DNA of 64,000 nt from Dugong dugon (GCA_030035585.1 CM057469.1:17788501-17852500), one strand, 5' to 3'; numbered from the stretch's first letter, positions 1 to 10,539 are shown. Program-made: numbers and translations. The notes: generated from the letters alone by a model not told the origin.

Positions 1-875
1 TTATGAAGAAAGTGAAAGATAAGTTTGCAGTTGAATTGTCATGTGTGCACTAATGTTCCAAATTGCCCCTAGAAGTTCTTTTTCCCCCTGCAAATTGTAT
101 TTTTTCTTTACTTGATTGTTTCTCCCCTTACTCTACCCCTCTCTTTCTTTTGCAGTCATTTGGGCGTAAATATTCTAGTCTTTCATGAGACAGTCATTTC
201 TAGCATCCCCCAGTTTTTTTGTTTTATGTTTTGAGTGTTTTTTTGTGTTCTTCTTTTAATTGGAGATCAGAATCTGCAATAAGGTTATACTGCGCCCCAT
301 CTGTTTCTACTCAGCGGTCTTTACTGAGCACTGTGTATGTGCCTGGAACTCTGCTGGTGACCAGGGCTTTGTGAAGACATGCAGGACACAGCTTTTGCCT
401 TTCAGGAGTCTAAAACTCCTTGGAAACTTACACAAGTAATTTTACTTATTTACCCATATGAAACAATTAGAGAACAAAACAGAATACAGTAGAGTCTACT
501 CGGTGAGTTGAGGTAGGAAATAAATTAGGTTTAAAATTTATCACATAAAGTGAAAAGGAGTATAGTTAAAATACCCTTGAAAATTTCTTAACATGCCCGA
601 AAGTACAAACCATGTTTTGCTTCTTTACCAGAAGCCAGAAGAATCTTTAAAGACCATTCAGGTTTCATCAACATGAATGGCCTGTTTCAGACTTGATCAT
701 TAATGTGTTGTAGGATTCCCAGCTAAGTCTATTACATCTATCCATGTATGTATGGTGTGGCTCTACTCTGTGTCATCTAGTTCCAAAACATGTGGTTTAC
801 TCTGGCACACCTAAGAAGGCACAAGTCAGTATTGGCCAGTATCAGGGAGGGTTTTTTGAAGGGTTTTGTTTGTTT
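1..875. other. Non-coding, mostly unique sequence
   Basis: No supportable gene. Positions about 318-450 resemble an old high-copy mammalian repeat (a 'tactgagcactgtgtatgtg' type motif followed by a 'caggagtctaaaactcc' type motif) that I cannot assign to a family. The rest is AT-rich and looks unique. The small open frame starting at 744 runs into the L2 tail that follows and is not credible as a gene. Confidence 0.6.
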
Positions 876-1008
876 GTTGTCTATCTTCTCCTGCTAGAAT
901 ATAAGCTATATGAGGACAAGTCATTCTTTTGTTCACTGGTCTATCTCTGGAACCTAGAACCACAGCACATACTAGGTGATTAGTAAATATTTGTTTAATG
1001 ACTGAATA
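876..1008 (+). repeat. L2 LINE, 3' end
   Basis: Ancient LINE-2 tail. It shows the usual order: 'ctgctagaatataagct', a 'gaggacaag' block, an 'ggaacctagaaccacagcac' block and the terminal 'agtaaatatttgtttaatga'. The terminal part gives the plus orientation. It is heavily diverged and non-functional. Confidence 0.8.
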
Positions 1009-1029
1009 GAGGAAACCTGATAGCCGTTG

Positions 1030-1605
1030 TTGACTCTTCCTCCCTTATTTCCACATGCAGTCAGTCAGTATGTCTGGTCTGTTCTACCTCCTTATTCTCT
1101 TTTGAATTTATGTACTTTTCTTCATTCCCAGTGCCAACACCTTAGTTTAGGCCATCATTATATGGGTCATTGCATCAGCCTCCTAATTAGCTACCATGCT
1201 TCTAGTATTGTCTTCCTTCCTTCAGCCAGTGCTCCGTATTACAGCAAGTAGACTGAAACACTGCTCTTCTTTAAACCCTCTGATGACTCACCATTGCCCT
1301 CTGGTAAGGTCCAGACTCCTTAGCCTGGCATAAATACAAGACTCATCATAATCTCATTCCTCTAACCCTTTTACTTACCTCTCCAACCTTTTTGATTCTG
1401 TCTCCTCATTTTGTGCTTCTGCCATACTGAATCCTGCCATGTTTTCTGTCCTCAAGGTAATTTCTATAACTCATGCTCTAGGCTTGATTTGCCTCCCTTC
1501 CACTCTGCAGCCCCATCGTTCAGGACTACACCTTCTCTGGGAAGCTTTCCCTGGGCTTCCCAGTCTTGATTAGATTTCACTCCTTTATGCTTCCATATCC
1601 TGTTG
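1030..1605 (+). repeat. L2 LINE, 3' half, first segment
   Basis: Matches the 3' part of L2 in the plus direction: a block like 'ccattgccctctggtaaggt' then 'ccagactccttagcctggca', followed by pyrimidine-rich sequence including 'gggaagctttccctgggc'. The same copy appears to resume at about 2355, after an AfroSINE and an LTR-like insertion. Confidence 0.75.
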
Positions 1606-1742
1606 CCCCATAGGATTTCCAAGGTGGTAATCTTTATGAAAGCAGACTACCACATCTTTCTCGCACAGAAGGGCTGGTGAGTTCGAACCGTTAATCTTTT
1701 GGTTAGCAGCTGAGCACTTAACCACTGTGCCCCCAGGACTCC
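1606..1742 (-). repeat. AfroSINE, partial
   Basis: tRNA-derived afrotherian SINE read in antisense. The tRNA-like head is at the right end ('cttaaccactgtgcccccag', with the box B region 'gagttcgaacc' at about 1679-1689). It belongs to the longer subfamily with an internal block around 'gaaagcagactaccacatct'. The 3' tail (left side) is missing. The L2-like sequence on both sides (around 1580-1600 and 1743-1765) is similar, which fits a degraded target-site duplication. Confidence 0.85.
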
Positions 1743-1764
1743 TTTTATGCTCCCATAGTGTCCT

Positions 1765-2340
1765 GATTCTCTCTCTCTCCCCCTACAACTGGAGTACTTA
1801 CCTGTCGCCAGGTGGGAACCCCAGGTTCTGCTCAGTGTGACTAGTCTCATAAACAAGAGACCGAGGTGGAAGGCGCCTTTATTTCATTGTGTAAGAAAAG
1901 GAAATGATCAAGGCTGCTGCCACCAAGACTGCTCGGCGAGGGTGAGGGGGAAGGTTACTTTTAAGGGAGTTTATGTAGGAAGTTCATACAGGTTACATCA
2001 GCAACATTCTTAATCTCATACTACACGGGCACTGTGGGGTTTACATATAACTCCATGCAGTGTGTGTTCAGAAAATGCCGGTTAAACTCCACCCAGAGGT
2101 GGGGAGGTTACTCTGTATGAGTCTAAAAGGTTATCCCGAATGTCTGCATGGTGCCTAAACTGGTTTCCACCAATTTCCTCTAGTTTTGGGGCAACAGTTA
2201 AGGTGAGGGGAACCAGGATTTTAATGTGAAGCTACAGGGTGTGTCAAGCAAAGGAACCAGGATTCTACTGTAAAGGTATGGGGGCGTGCCAGGCAAGCTG
2301 CTTGAGACAGTGGAATTTTCTGCATTCTGGTGACCTCTGT
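1765..2340 (-). mobile_element. LTR-like fossil inside L2
   Basis: A block that interrupts the L2 copy and belongs to neither flanking repeat. On the minus strand it has a polyadenylation-type AATAAA (1878-1883), followed by a short run ending near a CA-rich boundary, as in the R-U5 part of an LTR. No coding parts of a retrovirus are seen, so it would be a solo LTR. Family and exact ends are uncertain; divergence suggests it is old. It could instead be an unassigned mammalian repeat. Confidence 0.4.
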
Positions 2341-2354
2341 CTTATACCCCTTGA

Positions 2355-2506
2355 TATTTAAATTGCCTGTTTACTTATCTGTCTCCCCTGGTATTCTGTC
2401 ATCTCTTTGAGGGCAGGGGCTTTGTCTTAAGAATTTTATATAGTTCTAGAAACAAATATATGCCTGACATATAGTATACATGTGAGTGAGTGAATGAGTG
2501 AAGGAA
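2355..2506 (+). repeat. L2 LINE, 3' end, second segment
   Basis: Continues the L2 copy from 1030-1605: 'cttatctgtctcccctggta' followed by 'tgagggcaggggctttgtct' and a degraded TGAG/TGAA tail at 2483-2502. The order and orientation match an L2 split by later insertions. Confidence 0.75.
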
Positions 2507-3354
2507 TAATGCAGTGGGACTTGAATGGGACCTTGAAAGATGGTTGGACCTCACATACTCAAGACCACAGTGAACTGAGCCAGAGAGTGACATGGATGCA
2601 GTGTAGAAGGGAGCAAGATAAGAAAGAGCTTTCTTTTTGTTGTTAGAAATGAACTATGTCCTAGGGACCACTGGGAATTGAGGGCATCTGGGCCCTGAGT
2701 GTATTGAGTTACTAAATAACCTCCTTTTTTCTTTTAAGAGTGAAATTGGGATGACAATAGACCAATAAAGACTGTTTGCAGGAAAGTGTCAGATAAAAGT
2801 TGCGTCAGGTATTTTGCTGTAAGAAGGCTTACATCATCTCAAAGTTAAAAAAAAAAAATGTGTACATGTATACGTGTAAATACTTATGCATATATTCATA
2901 CATATACATATATCATTCTTGTTTAGGGAGAACACTTTAAAAGAGACTGCTGAGATGTACTTTACTGAGCATCAGCAATAAATAAGATTTTAATTTGAAC
3001 TAAGGTGGAAGCTTTAAAGAAGAAAAGATACTAATTTTTGTTTTCATTTCATTTGACAAACTGTTGTTTGTTTTGTTTTGTTTCTATAAATGAGAATACC
3101 ACCAAGAATGGAGAGTTGAACTAGAGAATTTCCAAGTGAAATTCTGCATTAATTTCTGCAGCACACAAGAAAAACCTCTGTTTTCCCTCAGGCCAGTAAT
3201 ATTGTTTTGCACTAGTTTATGACTTTTTTATTAGATGACAGATATTCTGATTACAGCAAAAACTGATTCCTGATTGACTTTATCCTTTCAATCTCTCTTT
3301 TATTATAATTTTAAACTAGTTACTCTTAGGTGTATGTACGACATGTAGACTGGT
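2507..3354. other. Unique AT-rich sequence
   Basis: No gene or recognised repeat. It holds a short poly(A) run at about 2848-2859 next to an alternating purine/pyrimidine stretch ('tgtacatgtatacgtg' type) at 2860-2915, and a TTTG-rich run near 3063-3081. Confidence 0.5.
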
Positions 3355-3530
3355 GGTGTTGGTTGTCATCGAGTCAACTCTGACTTCTAGCGACCCTATA
3401 GCGACCCTATATGTGCAGCATAGAACTGCTCCGTAGGGTTTTCAGAAGCAGATTGCCAGGTCTTATTTCCAAGGTATCTCTGGGTGGGTTTGAACCGCCA
3501 TCTTTCGATATTGGTAACACAATCCCAATC
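3355..3530 (-). repeat. AfroSINE, older copy
   Basis: Antisense AfroSINE of the longer subfamily: 'gttgtcatcgagtcaactct' at the tail end, then 'catagaactgctccgtaggg' and 'gggtttgaaccgcc' for the box B region. It contains an 11-bp local duplication ('gcgaccctata' twice, around 3392-3413). Its head end is eroded. Confidence 0.85.
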
Positions 3531-3551
3531 TTGGCATGTTTGCTAGACAAA

Positions 3552-3717
3552 AAAAAACAAAACCCTTTGCCATTAAGCTGATTCCAACTCATGGCGACCC
3601 TATAGGACAGAGTAGAACTGCCCCATGGGGTTTCCAAGGAGCAGCTGGTGAATTAGAACTGCCAACCTTTTGGTTAGCAGCCACATCACTTAACCACTGC
3701 ACCACCAGGGCTCCAAT
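3552..3717 (-). repeat. AfroSINE with 12-bp target-site duplication
   Basis: Nearly complete antisense AfroSINE of the short subfamily. The 12-bp sequence 'ttgctagacaaa' is at 3540-3551 and again at 3718-3729, so both insertion ends are clear. The T-rich sense tail appears here as an A-rich run on the left (about 3548-3562). It lies immediately beside the older copy at 3355-3530. Confidence 0.95.
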
Positions 3718-3764
3718 TTGCTAGACAAAGTCACAGTGCATTCCTTTTTCCATATTGCTACTTT

Positions 3765-3908
3765 AGAAATTATCTGTTTACACATTTATCTCCCCCACTA
3801 GACTGTAGTCTTCTTGAGGTTGGACTTTGTTGGGCTCATTTTTGTACTCCTACTTGTTAACACAGTTTATGGCACATAATAGGCTCTCAAAAAACATTTG
3901 TTGGGTAA
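3765..3908 (+). repeat. L2 LINE, 3' end
   Basis: L2 tail with 'cccccactagactgtagtct', a 'gttggactttgttggg' block and the end 'ctctcaaaaaacatttgttg'. It is a separate copy from the L2 piece that follows, because the order of L2 blocks starts again after it. Confidence 0.8.
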
Positions 3909-3924
3909 CGATGAAGCATGTTAC

Positions 3925-4412
3925 TCCACAGTTTAAAAACATCTTCAGTGAATCCCACTGCCTATCAAATAAGGCCCAAGCTCTTCAGCTTGGCATCAAG
4001 AGTCCAAGAATCTGATCCTAATTTACATACCCAGCATTTTCTCTCAGAAATTCCACCTTATGTAACCTGTATGCTTCAGTTATACTGGGCTGCCTAGCTT
4101 TCCCCTCAGATGCCCTACATTTCCTTACCTCCTATTTCTATTTGGTTCCCCACCCCCATTTCAACCCTGAAATGCACATCCTCAAGGGCCAGCTCCTCCT
4201 GATTCTCAAACTGGAAAAATGTCTCCTTCCTTCCTACTTCTATATGACAGTCAGCCTTGTTTTATATCCATTTGTGTACATGTATATCTTACATGTTTTA
4301 CTTATATTGTAAAGGATAAGAACTATCTTGTCTTTCTGTCCTTATAAGCCTGGCAAGTATTAGTCTTTCAGTAAATACTGTCTTACAATAAATATTTTCA
4401 ATAAATGCTGAT
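3925..4412 (+). repeat. L2 LINE, 3' half
   Basis: Starts with 'cccactgcctatcaaataag' and 'gcccaagctcttcagcttgg', continues through the pyrimidine-rich body, and ends with 'taaggataagaactatcttg' and 'aataaatattttcaataaat'. The order of blocks gives plus orientation. Two L2 copies therefore lie head to tail at 3765-4412. Confidence 0.75.
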
Positions 4413-4929
4413 CTGCTGTGAAACAAAGCATTTTTTTCTGCTTTTTACCTCAGCCAAAGGGAGGAAAATTGGATAATTTATCTGGGTCAACCATGGCAAA
4501 AATGACAGAACAGTTTTTTTTTTTGGCAAGCCAGTAAAAAAGAAAGATAACTTTTTCTCTTGTCTTTATATGAAGAAAAGTGTATTACTCCGAATTAGTC
4601 TAAGGACTCTCAAAAGTTTTCATCAAAGGAAATGCTTTGGAGCTGCAGGCCACTTCTTAATTTGTGTGATCCTATCAAGATATCCTTCTGGTATTAATGA
4701 CCTAGGCCAAGATCAATTTGTCAGTCATTATACAGTACTTGATCTCTTCTTAGTAAATTGCTCCCGAGGCTTGGATCTCATAAGGTTGCACAGGAACGGA
4801 GTTATATACTTTACAAACCTCTACAGTATCGAGCATAGTACTTTCCTAGTACCTCTAGCATCTTTAAACCTCTAGTGTCTTTAATACTCAGCATTTACTA
4901 CTTGAGATTAGTTCCAGTAGGATATAAAT
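4413..4929. other. Unique sequence
   Basis: Nothing recognised. The 101-codon open frame at 4570-4875 has no visible protein motif, no splice-like boundaries and average AT content, so I treat it as chance. Confidence 0.5.
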
Positions 4930-5285
4930 AATCTGAAAATTTCAACTAATTTTTAATTGCAAAAATATCATAAACACTATATATATATATATATTCCATA
5001 CAAAGCTAAAATCCCCCCTTGATCACAACCGTCAGTCCCTATTCCGTCTCTTCCCATCTTTCCCGAAGGTAACCACTGCTAGTATTTTGACATGTGACCT
5101 TCAGGACTCTACACACACACCCCACATAAGAAAAATAGAGCATCATATTGTATATATATATCTGCAACATCTTTATTTTTACTTACTAATATGTCTCAGA
5201 TATCTTTACATGTTCCTTACATACAAATCTATTACATTTGATATTCTGTATTCTAGTGTTTCTGTATATTGAGTTAATTTATCTT
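4930..5285 (-). repeat. Old L1, 3' region fragment
   Basis: Antisense to the 3' part of an ancient L1: 'gaaggtaaccactgctag', 'cttactaatatgtctcagat' and 'atctttacatgttccttac' follow the usual antisense order. A short (AT)n run lies at about 4979-4993. The level of change fits a pre-afrotherian element. Confidence 0.65.
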
Positions 5286-5863
5286 ATTGTAATCTCCTTA
5301 TGAATCTCTTCAACTAGTATTCCTAATTGAGCCAGTAAAGCCTTATTGTTTTACAGCCCACTTACTTGAAATTTATGATAATTAGGCCAAGAATAGAATT
5401 AAAATTTATGGTTGCCAATTAATGACTTAAAAGAATATTTTTTCTAATTAGAGATAAAAAGCTTTTAAACACCAAGCTTAAAATGTACCAATTACACATA
5501 AATTCTTATCTGTTTCATTATCTAGCATAGTAGTAACTTATTCAGCTTATTCTGTGCGTTTGAAAGCAGTACAAGGTGCATGCCATTAAAATAGTTCTAT
5601 AATCAGATTTGTCACTAGTTAAGACTCTGCTTTTGTGAATTTAAACACAATTGTTCCCTTCCCACTTTATCCCAGCGTTTCGCTTTGTTCTGTTGCTTTC
5701 TGATTAGAGTTTGGAGAGCTCCCTGGGTAAAGGACTTTGCCTCTTGGTGAAGAGTACTCCCCTCGGATCTGATTCCTGAGTAGTTAGGGGAAGGGAATAC
5801 AGGGACATTCTCTTCTGCTGCTTCAGCATCCTGAAGCTTGTCGCCATTTTGGATGTCATTTTC
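5286..5863. other. Unique sequence with a protein-like frame
   Basis: The minus strand of 5615-5881 is open for 88 codons from an ATG. Its composition is less repetitive and more charged than neighbouring chance frames (for example a 'KLQDAEAAEENVPVFPSPNY' stretch). I do not recognise a family. The truncated L1 at 5878 cuts across its N-terminal end; before that insertion the frame would have extended upstream only to a nearby stop. It may be a decayed exon, a retrocopy remnant or chance. Confidence 0.3.
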
Positions 5864-5877
5864 AAAAATAAAATGAG

Positions 5878-6594
5878 ACATAGTTCACATAGATAGTGTT
5901 CTACATCCTAGATTGGTGAGTAGTGTCTGGCATCTTAAAAGCTTGCGAGCAGCCATCTAAGATTCAACTGCTGATCTCTATGCATATAGAGCAAACTAGA
6001 ATGAAAGAAATCAAAGGCTCAGAGAAGAAACTAGTCCACGGGACAGCCCACACAAACCACAGCCTCTTCGAACCTGAGACCAGAAGAACTAGATGGTGCC
6101 TGGCTACAATTACCAACCATTCTGACCGGGACACAATAGAAGGTCCTGGATAGAATGGGAGAAAAATGTAGAATAAAACTAAAATTTTTTTTAAAAAAGG
6201 CCAGACCTACTGGACTGATAGAGACTAGAGGAACCCGTGAGACTATTGCCCCAAGATAACTTTTGAACTTGGATTTGAAGCTATTTCTGCAGGTCACCTT
6301 TCAGCCAAATAACAGATTGGCTTATAAAATAAACAATATCATCCGTGAGTAATGTGCTCCCTTAAAACAATTAACTACATGAGACCAAACGGTCAACATT
6401 TACCCAGAAGCAAAGATGAGAAGGCAAGAAAGGGAAAGGAAGGTAGATCAATGGAAACAGAGCAAACAGAATGGAAATAATGCTGACACATTCTAAAAAT
6501 TGTAACCAATGGCACAGAACACTTTTGTATAAAAATTATTAAATGGAACCCTAATTTGCTGTATAAACTTTTACGTAAAACACAATAAGATAAT
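5878..6594 (+). mobile_element. 5'-truncated L1 (3' UTR only)
   Basis: Sense-strand copy of the same 3' UTR found antisense in the full-length L1 at 15207-16650. Shared landmarks include 'cttaaaagcttgcgagcagc', 'agaactagatggtgcctggc' and 'gggagaaaaatgtagaataa'. It ends in an A-rich tail. A 14-bp duplication with one mismatch flanks it: 'aaaaataaaatgag' at 5864-5877 and 'aaaaataaagtgag' at 6595-6608. It carries no coding sequence. Confidence 0.92.
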
Positions 6595-6608
6595 AAAAAT
6601 AAAGTGAG

Positions 6609-7940
6609 TGTGAATAAAAGGTATGTCAGAGAACTAATAATTAAAAGCTCATTATTTTGAAGTGGATTCAGTTATGAAATCTCTCATAGATTACAACAGA
6701 AATGCCCAGATGTACTTCTGGCTAAACACCAAAAAAGTATAATTAGACCTGATCAATGTTAGATACTGCTTTCTCTTTCTCCTTCTTTGAGAATTAAATG
6801 TATTTGTGGTATTTTTTCTCATATTTTATGAAGAGATGAGGTGAATGCTATCAGTTTAGCCTTCAGGAAGGAGGGGAAAAGGAAAAGAAGAGGACATAAG
6901 AGAGACGCTGTTGCCATGGGTGTGGCAATTGCCAGTTCCCAACATGCTAGTTTTCTGTGTCTTTCATTGGGAGTCTTTGTGACTCTCTAAGTCCCCACGC
7001 CTCTCAGCCTCAAAGATAGTGTAGGAAGGGGAGGATGAGCAGCTCTCCAAGCCTGGGTCTTCCCTCTGAGCACAGACTTAGGCCTAAGAAGTGCCCACCA
7101 CATCCATAGGTATGCTTCACTGGGGAAGAGGATGTTGTCATTCATGTCTCCCTATAACATCCTACACATGGTGAGGATGTCGGGGAAATGATGGCTTGTG
7201 AGGCAGTACCATAGACCGCTGCTCCCAGAGCATCCCCATGGAAGAATTAGAATGGTTCCTGCCAACCTAACCCCAAGTGGGATTCGACCTTAGTACGTGG
7301 CCGGAGTAGTCAGAGAATGCTGTGCCTCCGCCTCAGGGATGAGCCTGTGGAAAATGTTGAATTCTTGTACAGAAGAAGCAACAAAGGAGTTCCTACATAC
7401 TTTTGTGCTTGGATAGAGATGAGTTTGAAAGCAACATGGAAAGCTTGAAGTGGTATCTTTTGGGATAAAAATGCCTCTTTTTTTATGTTGATTTTATTTC
7501 TTGCTTTGGCATTATGTGTATTTGTTTGGCTATTAACATTGAAATAATTACTAAAAATAATACATGCATTTAGGAACTTGGCTTAGGTTTCATTTCTGGC
7601 AATGTTTTTGTCCTTAAACACTTAGCATGGTTTATCTGCAAAAACAAATCAGGGCATCATTGTAGATTCGTGGATTAACATCTGCAGTAGACCTGCTTTC
7701 AAGGTTATTATCTAACTTAGGAGCATAATTAACATGATGGTATTCTTTTGTTTTATGTAAATATGTGTTAGATATTAATGTTGAGTCGAAGGTATCTGGC
7801 ATGAAGCTTTCCTTTCACAGAAGAAAATTTTCATACCTTTGGCAAATTCTCAGTTTGTTTTCTTTTATTACAAACGAGAGCATTTTGATTTAGATTTTTC
7901 TGTTTCAAAATTTTCCTTTTAACAGCAGAATAAGATGAGA
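6609..7940. other. Unique sequence, conserved-element candidate
   Basis: No gene seen. 6890-7380 is more GC-rich and may be an unassigned old repeat. 7480-7930 is AT-rich, repeat-free and dense in TAAT-type homeodomain cores ('aaataattactaaaaataat', 'cataattaacatgatgg'), which resembles non-coding regulatory sequence, though this cannot be shown from one genome. Confidence 0.45.
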
Positions 7941-7944
7941 CAGC

Positions 7945-8080
7945 TACATTGTCATGATAAAAATACAGGATCCAGAGCCGGGCTGACCAACTATGTGACT
8001 TTGGACAAGTTACTTATTGTCTCTGTGCCTCAGTGTTAGTATCTAAAAAATGGAGATGATAATCCAAATGTTGTTAGTGT
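7945..8080 (+). repeat. MIR SINE
   Basis: Ancient tRNA-derived MIR, sense orientation: 'aactatgtgactttggacaa' then 'gttacttattgtctctgtgc', 'ctcagtgttagtatctaaaa' and 'aatggagatgataat'. Confidence 0.85.
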
Positions 8081-8195
8081 CTTTGCCACCATTTTATTTT
8101 CAGATGGGAGCCATCTTGTTTCCTGTGCAAACAGATCCTAGTTAGTGATTCTCCTTCCCATGTTGGTTTTTGGTGGGTTTTATTTTTGAAAGAGA

Positions 8196-8506
8196 GGACC
8201 GTGGTGGTTCAGTGGTAGAATTCTCAACTTCCGTGCAGGAGGCCCAAGTTGGATTCCAGCCGGTGCACCTCATGTGCAGCCATCACCATCTGTCAGTGGA
8301 GGCTTGCGTATTGTTATGATGCTGAACAGGTTTTAGTGGAGCTTCCAGAGTAAGACAGACTAGGAAGTAAGGCCTGGTTGTCTACTTCCAAAAAAATCAG
8401 CTAGTGAAGGCCCTGTGGATTACAACAGGGTAGGCAGTGTTTCGTTCCCTTCTGCATGGGGGTCACCATGAGTTAGGGGCTGACTCGACAACAGTTAACA
8501 ACAAAA
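8196..8506 (+). repeat. tRNA-Gly-headed SINE with BovB-like tail
   Basis: The head (about 8198-8265) follows tRNA-Gly: box A-like 'tggttcagtggtagaattct' and a decayed box B ('agttggattcc'). The body carries a block also found in BovB 5' UTR ('gttttagtggagcttcca', 'taagacagactaggaag'). The tail ('gtttcgttcccttctgcatg', 'ggggctgactcgacaaca', then AAC repeats) matches the BovB 3' end. A 14-bp duplication with one mismatch flanks it: 8182-8195 and 8507-8520. It is therefore a complete insertion, not a tRNA gene. A sister copy lies at 60956-61305. Confidence 0.9.
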
Positions 8507-8710
8507 ATTTTTGAAAGGGAAAATCTTTTCATTTGCTTTTTAGGCAGAGGCAGTGGGAACAACTGGACACATTACATGTTGGCCCTTTCCCTGCTGAAGT
8601 GGCTATATGTGTGGTAATTCTGGATGATGACTTTACAAACTGTATGACAGCAAAACTGGCTCACTCCCAAGAGATGTTTGTTTTATTTTTATTTTTATTT
8701 TTTAAAAAAA

Positions 8711-8838
8711 CACCCTGTTGTCATCGAGTCATTTCCAACTCATAGCGACCTACAGGACAGAGTAGAACTGCCCCATAGGGTTTCTAAGGAATGGCTGGTG
8801 GATTCAAACTGCCAACGTTTTTTTGCTTAGCAGCCATA
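8711..8838 (-). repeat. AfroSINE, truncated at the head
   Basis: Antisense copy with tail 'tgttgtcatcgagtcatttc' and middle 'cagagtagaactgcccca'. The tRNA-like head on the right is lost after 'cttagcagccata'. It lies 200 bp from the tRNA-Gly-headed SINE. Confidence 0.88.
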
Positions 8839-8959
8839 GAAGAGTCATTTTATAGTGATTCCAAATTCAGGAGATCTTTGATTTGTTATTAAGAAGGCTG
8901 GTACTTATTATTATGGGTTTTATTACTATAACAGTAACAAATGCTTGGGTAGTTCATCA

Positions 8960-9294
8960 TTGTTGCTAGGTGCCATTGAGTCACTTACAACTCACAGCGA
9001 CTCTGTATGTACAACAGAACCAAACACTGCCCAGTCCTGCACCATCCTCACAATCATTGTTACACCCCATTGTTGCAGCCACTGTGTCAGTCCATCTTGT
9101 TGAAGGTCTTCCTCTTTTTCACTGACCCTCTATGTTACCAAGCATGTAGTCCTTCTCCAGGGACTGGTCCCTCCTGATAACGTGTCCAGAGTACTTGAGA
9201 TGAAGCCATCCTCGCTTCCAAGGAGCACTCAGGCTGTACTTCTTCTAAGACAGATTTGTTCATTCTTCTGGCAGTCCATAGTATATTCAATATT
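8960..9294 (-). mobile_element. BovB/RTE LINE, 3' end
   Basis: Antisense BovB 3' end. From left: 'tgttgctaggtgccattgag' (the end of the element), then 'aaacactgcccagtcctgca', 'cttctccagggactggtccc' and 'cagatttgttcattcttctg'. The coding sense at the right encodes the conserved end of the RTE protein ('KNEQICL'). It is truncated on its 5' side near 9294. Confidence 0.92.
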
Positions 9295-10520
9295 CATTAC
9301 TACTGACAAAATATTATACTGTTTGTAGAGTTGAGGAGCCTGTGGCTTAGGATTTGTCTGGCTGAAGGGTACATAGGTAGCAGGTTGTGGGCACACTTCA
9401 CAGGTCCAGGCACTGTCTGGGCTCGGTCTCTTAGGCTCCTGCTCTTCCCACAGCCTTTCAGCCCCCTTCCCAGCCATATCCTCCTCCTGAGCATTGCATG
9501 GGTCAGCAGACATCCTAAGCTTAAACATTCAGTTTTATGTTATTCTTACTTTTGATTTTTCTTTTTCAATGGTTTGTATCATCAGAAGGAGTTTTATTAT
9601 GAAGAAGAAAATGATAAAACGTAGATTTGAGGGAAGCAAATTCTTCTAATAAAGGCAGCAGTGAAATGACAGCCTCTTACCACTTGGGTGTTCTTTTTTT
9701 GCTGACCTGTAGTTTAATTTTCAGTGTCTAGACGTAATAGTCTGAATTTAAGCATAAGACGTATGAACAAAATCATCTGGAACTTATTCTCTCACACTAA
9801 ACACTTCTTTCTGATCCTATTTTCCAGGAGTTTCCTTCCTCCAACCACACCTCTAGATAAAAATCACTTAATTAACCAAGAAAGATTTAACTACCCTTAA
9901 TTGCTTTTCTAAACAGTCACACATATTGGATTCGCTTATGTTGAGAATTGACTGGCCAATTGCAAACCACAAATTCCTTCTTGATGTCCCTCCACACATC
10001 CTCTTGTTCACCCTAAGGAGGGTCTTGCTAAGGCCCATTTACTCCTCTTGCAGCAACAGTGGCTCAGTGGGCGCTGGAGTGTACGGCCTTTATAACTCTT
10101 TGCGGTTTTTCTGCCACGTGATGTTGACTGAGCCGAACCTCTGCTGGGCGTGTTGCACATACAGTAATATGCATCTGCAAACTCCAGTTTCTCTTCCAGC
10201 CTGCTGTTGTGCATATGCTTTTCATTCAGACAAAATAATGGAGTAGATTTAAATCAAGTCATTTATACAATTATGTGTTTAATGAAGAATAATGTCAATT
10301 GCTAGATTCATGTCCAGGAGCAAGTTGTCCTTATTTTTGGTCTTGAACTCTACTTCCTTGGAGAGCCCCAAGGCTATGGGCTATGGGGGCATTGGGGGTG
10401 GAGGAGGAGTACTGCATTAGTTGTACCAGGAGGCGCAAGTCTGCAGAGCAACATTAAGATTTAGCATTTGAAGAAACTCTGCAAATCCTGAGACCAGCTG
10501 ATAAAACCCAGATGTTCTCT
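9295..10520. other. Unique sequence with two GC-richer patches
   Basis: 9320-9530 is GC-richer with overlapping open frames on both strands, none with a recognisable domain. 10020-10240 has several CpGs, a CACGTG E-box at about 10116-10121, and a pyrimidine tract plus AG ('tttactcctcttgcag') before a frame open from 9926 to 10246. I see no matching donor site in a useful position, so I do not call an exon. Confidence 0.4.
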
Positions 10521-10523
10521 GCA

Positions 10524-10536
10524 CCCCCCCCCCCCC
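10524..10536. repeat. C13 homopolymer
   Basis: Run of 13 cytosines followed by 'gccaccccatccca'. This is a likely length-polymorphic or sequencing-error-prone site. Confidence 0.9.
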
Positions 10537-10539
10537 GCC

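Noticed and set aside
8198-8270. Possible tRNA-Gly gene
   Set aside because: The box B region and stems are degraded and the sequence is the head of a SINE with target-site duplication.
9229-9528. 99-codon minus frame
   Set aside because: Its end is BovB coding sequence and the rest is unique sequence with no domain; a chance fusion.
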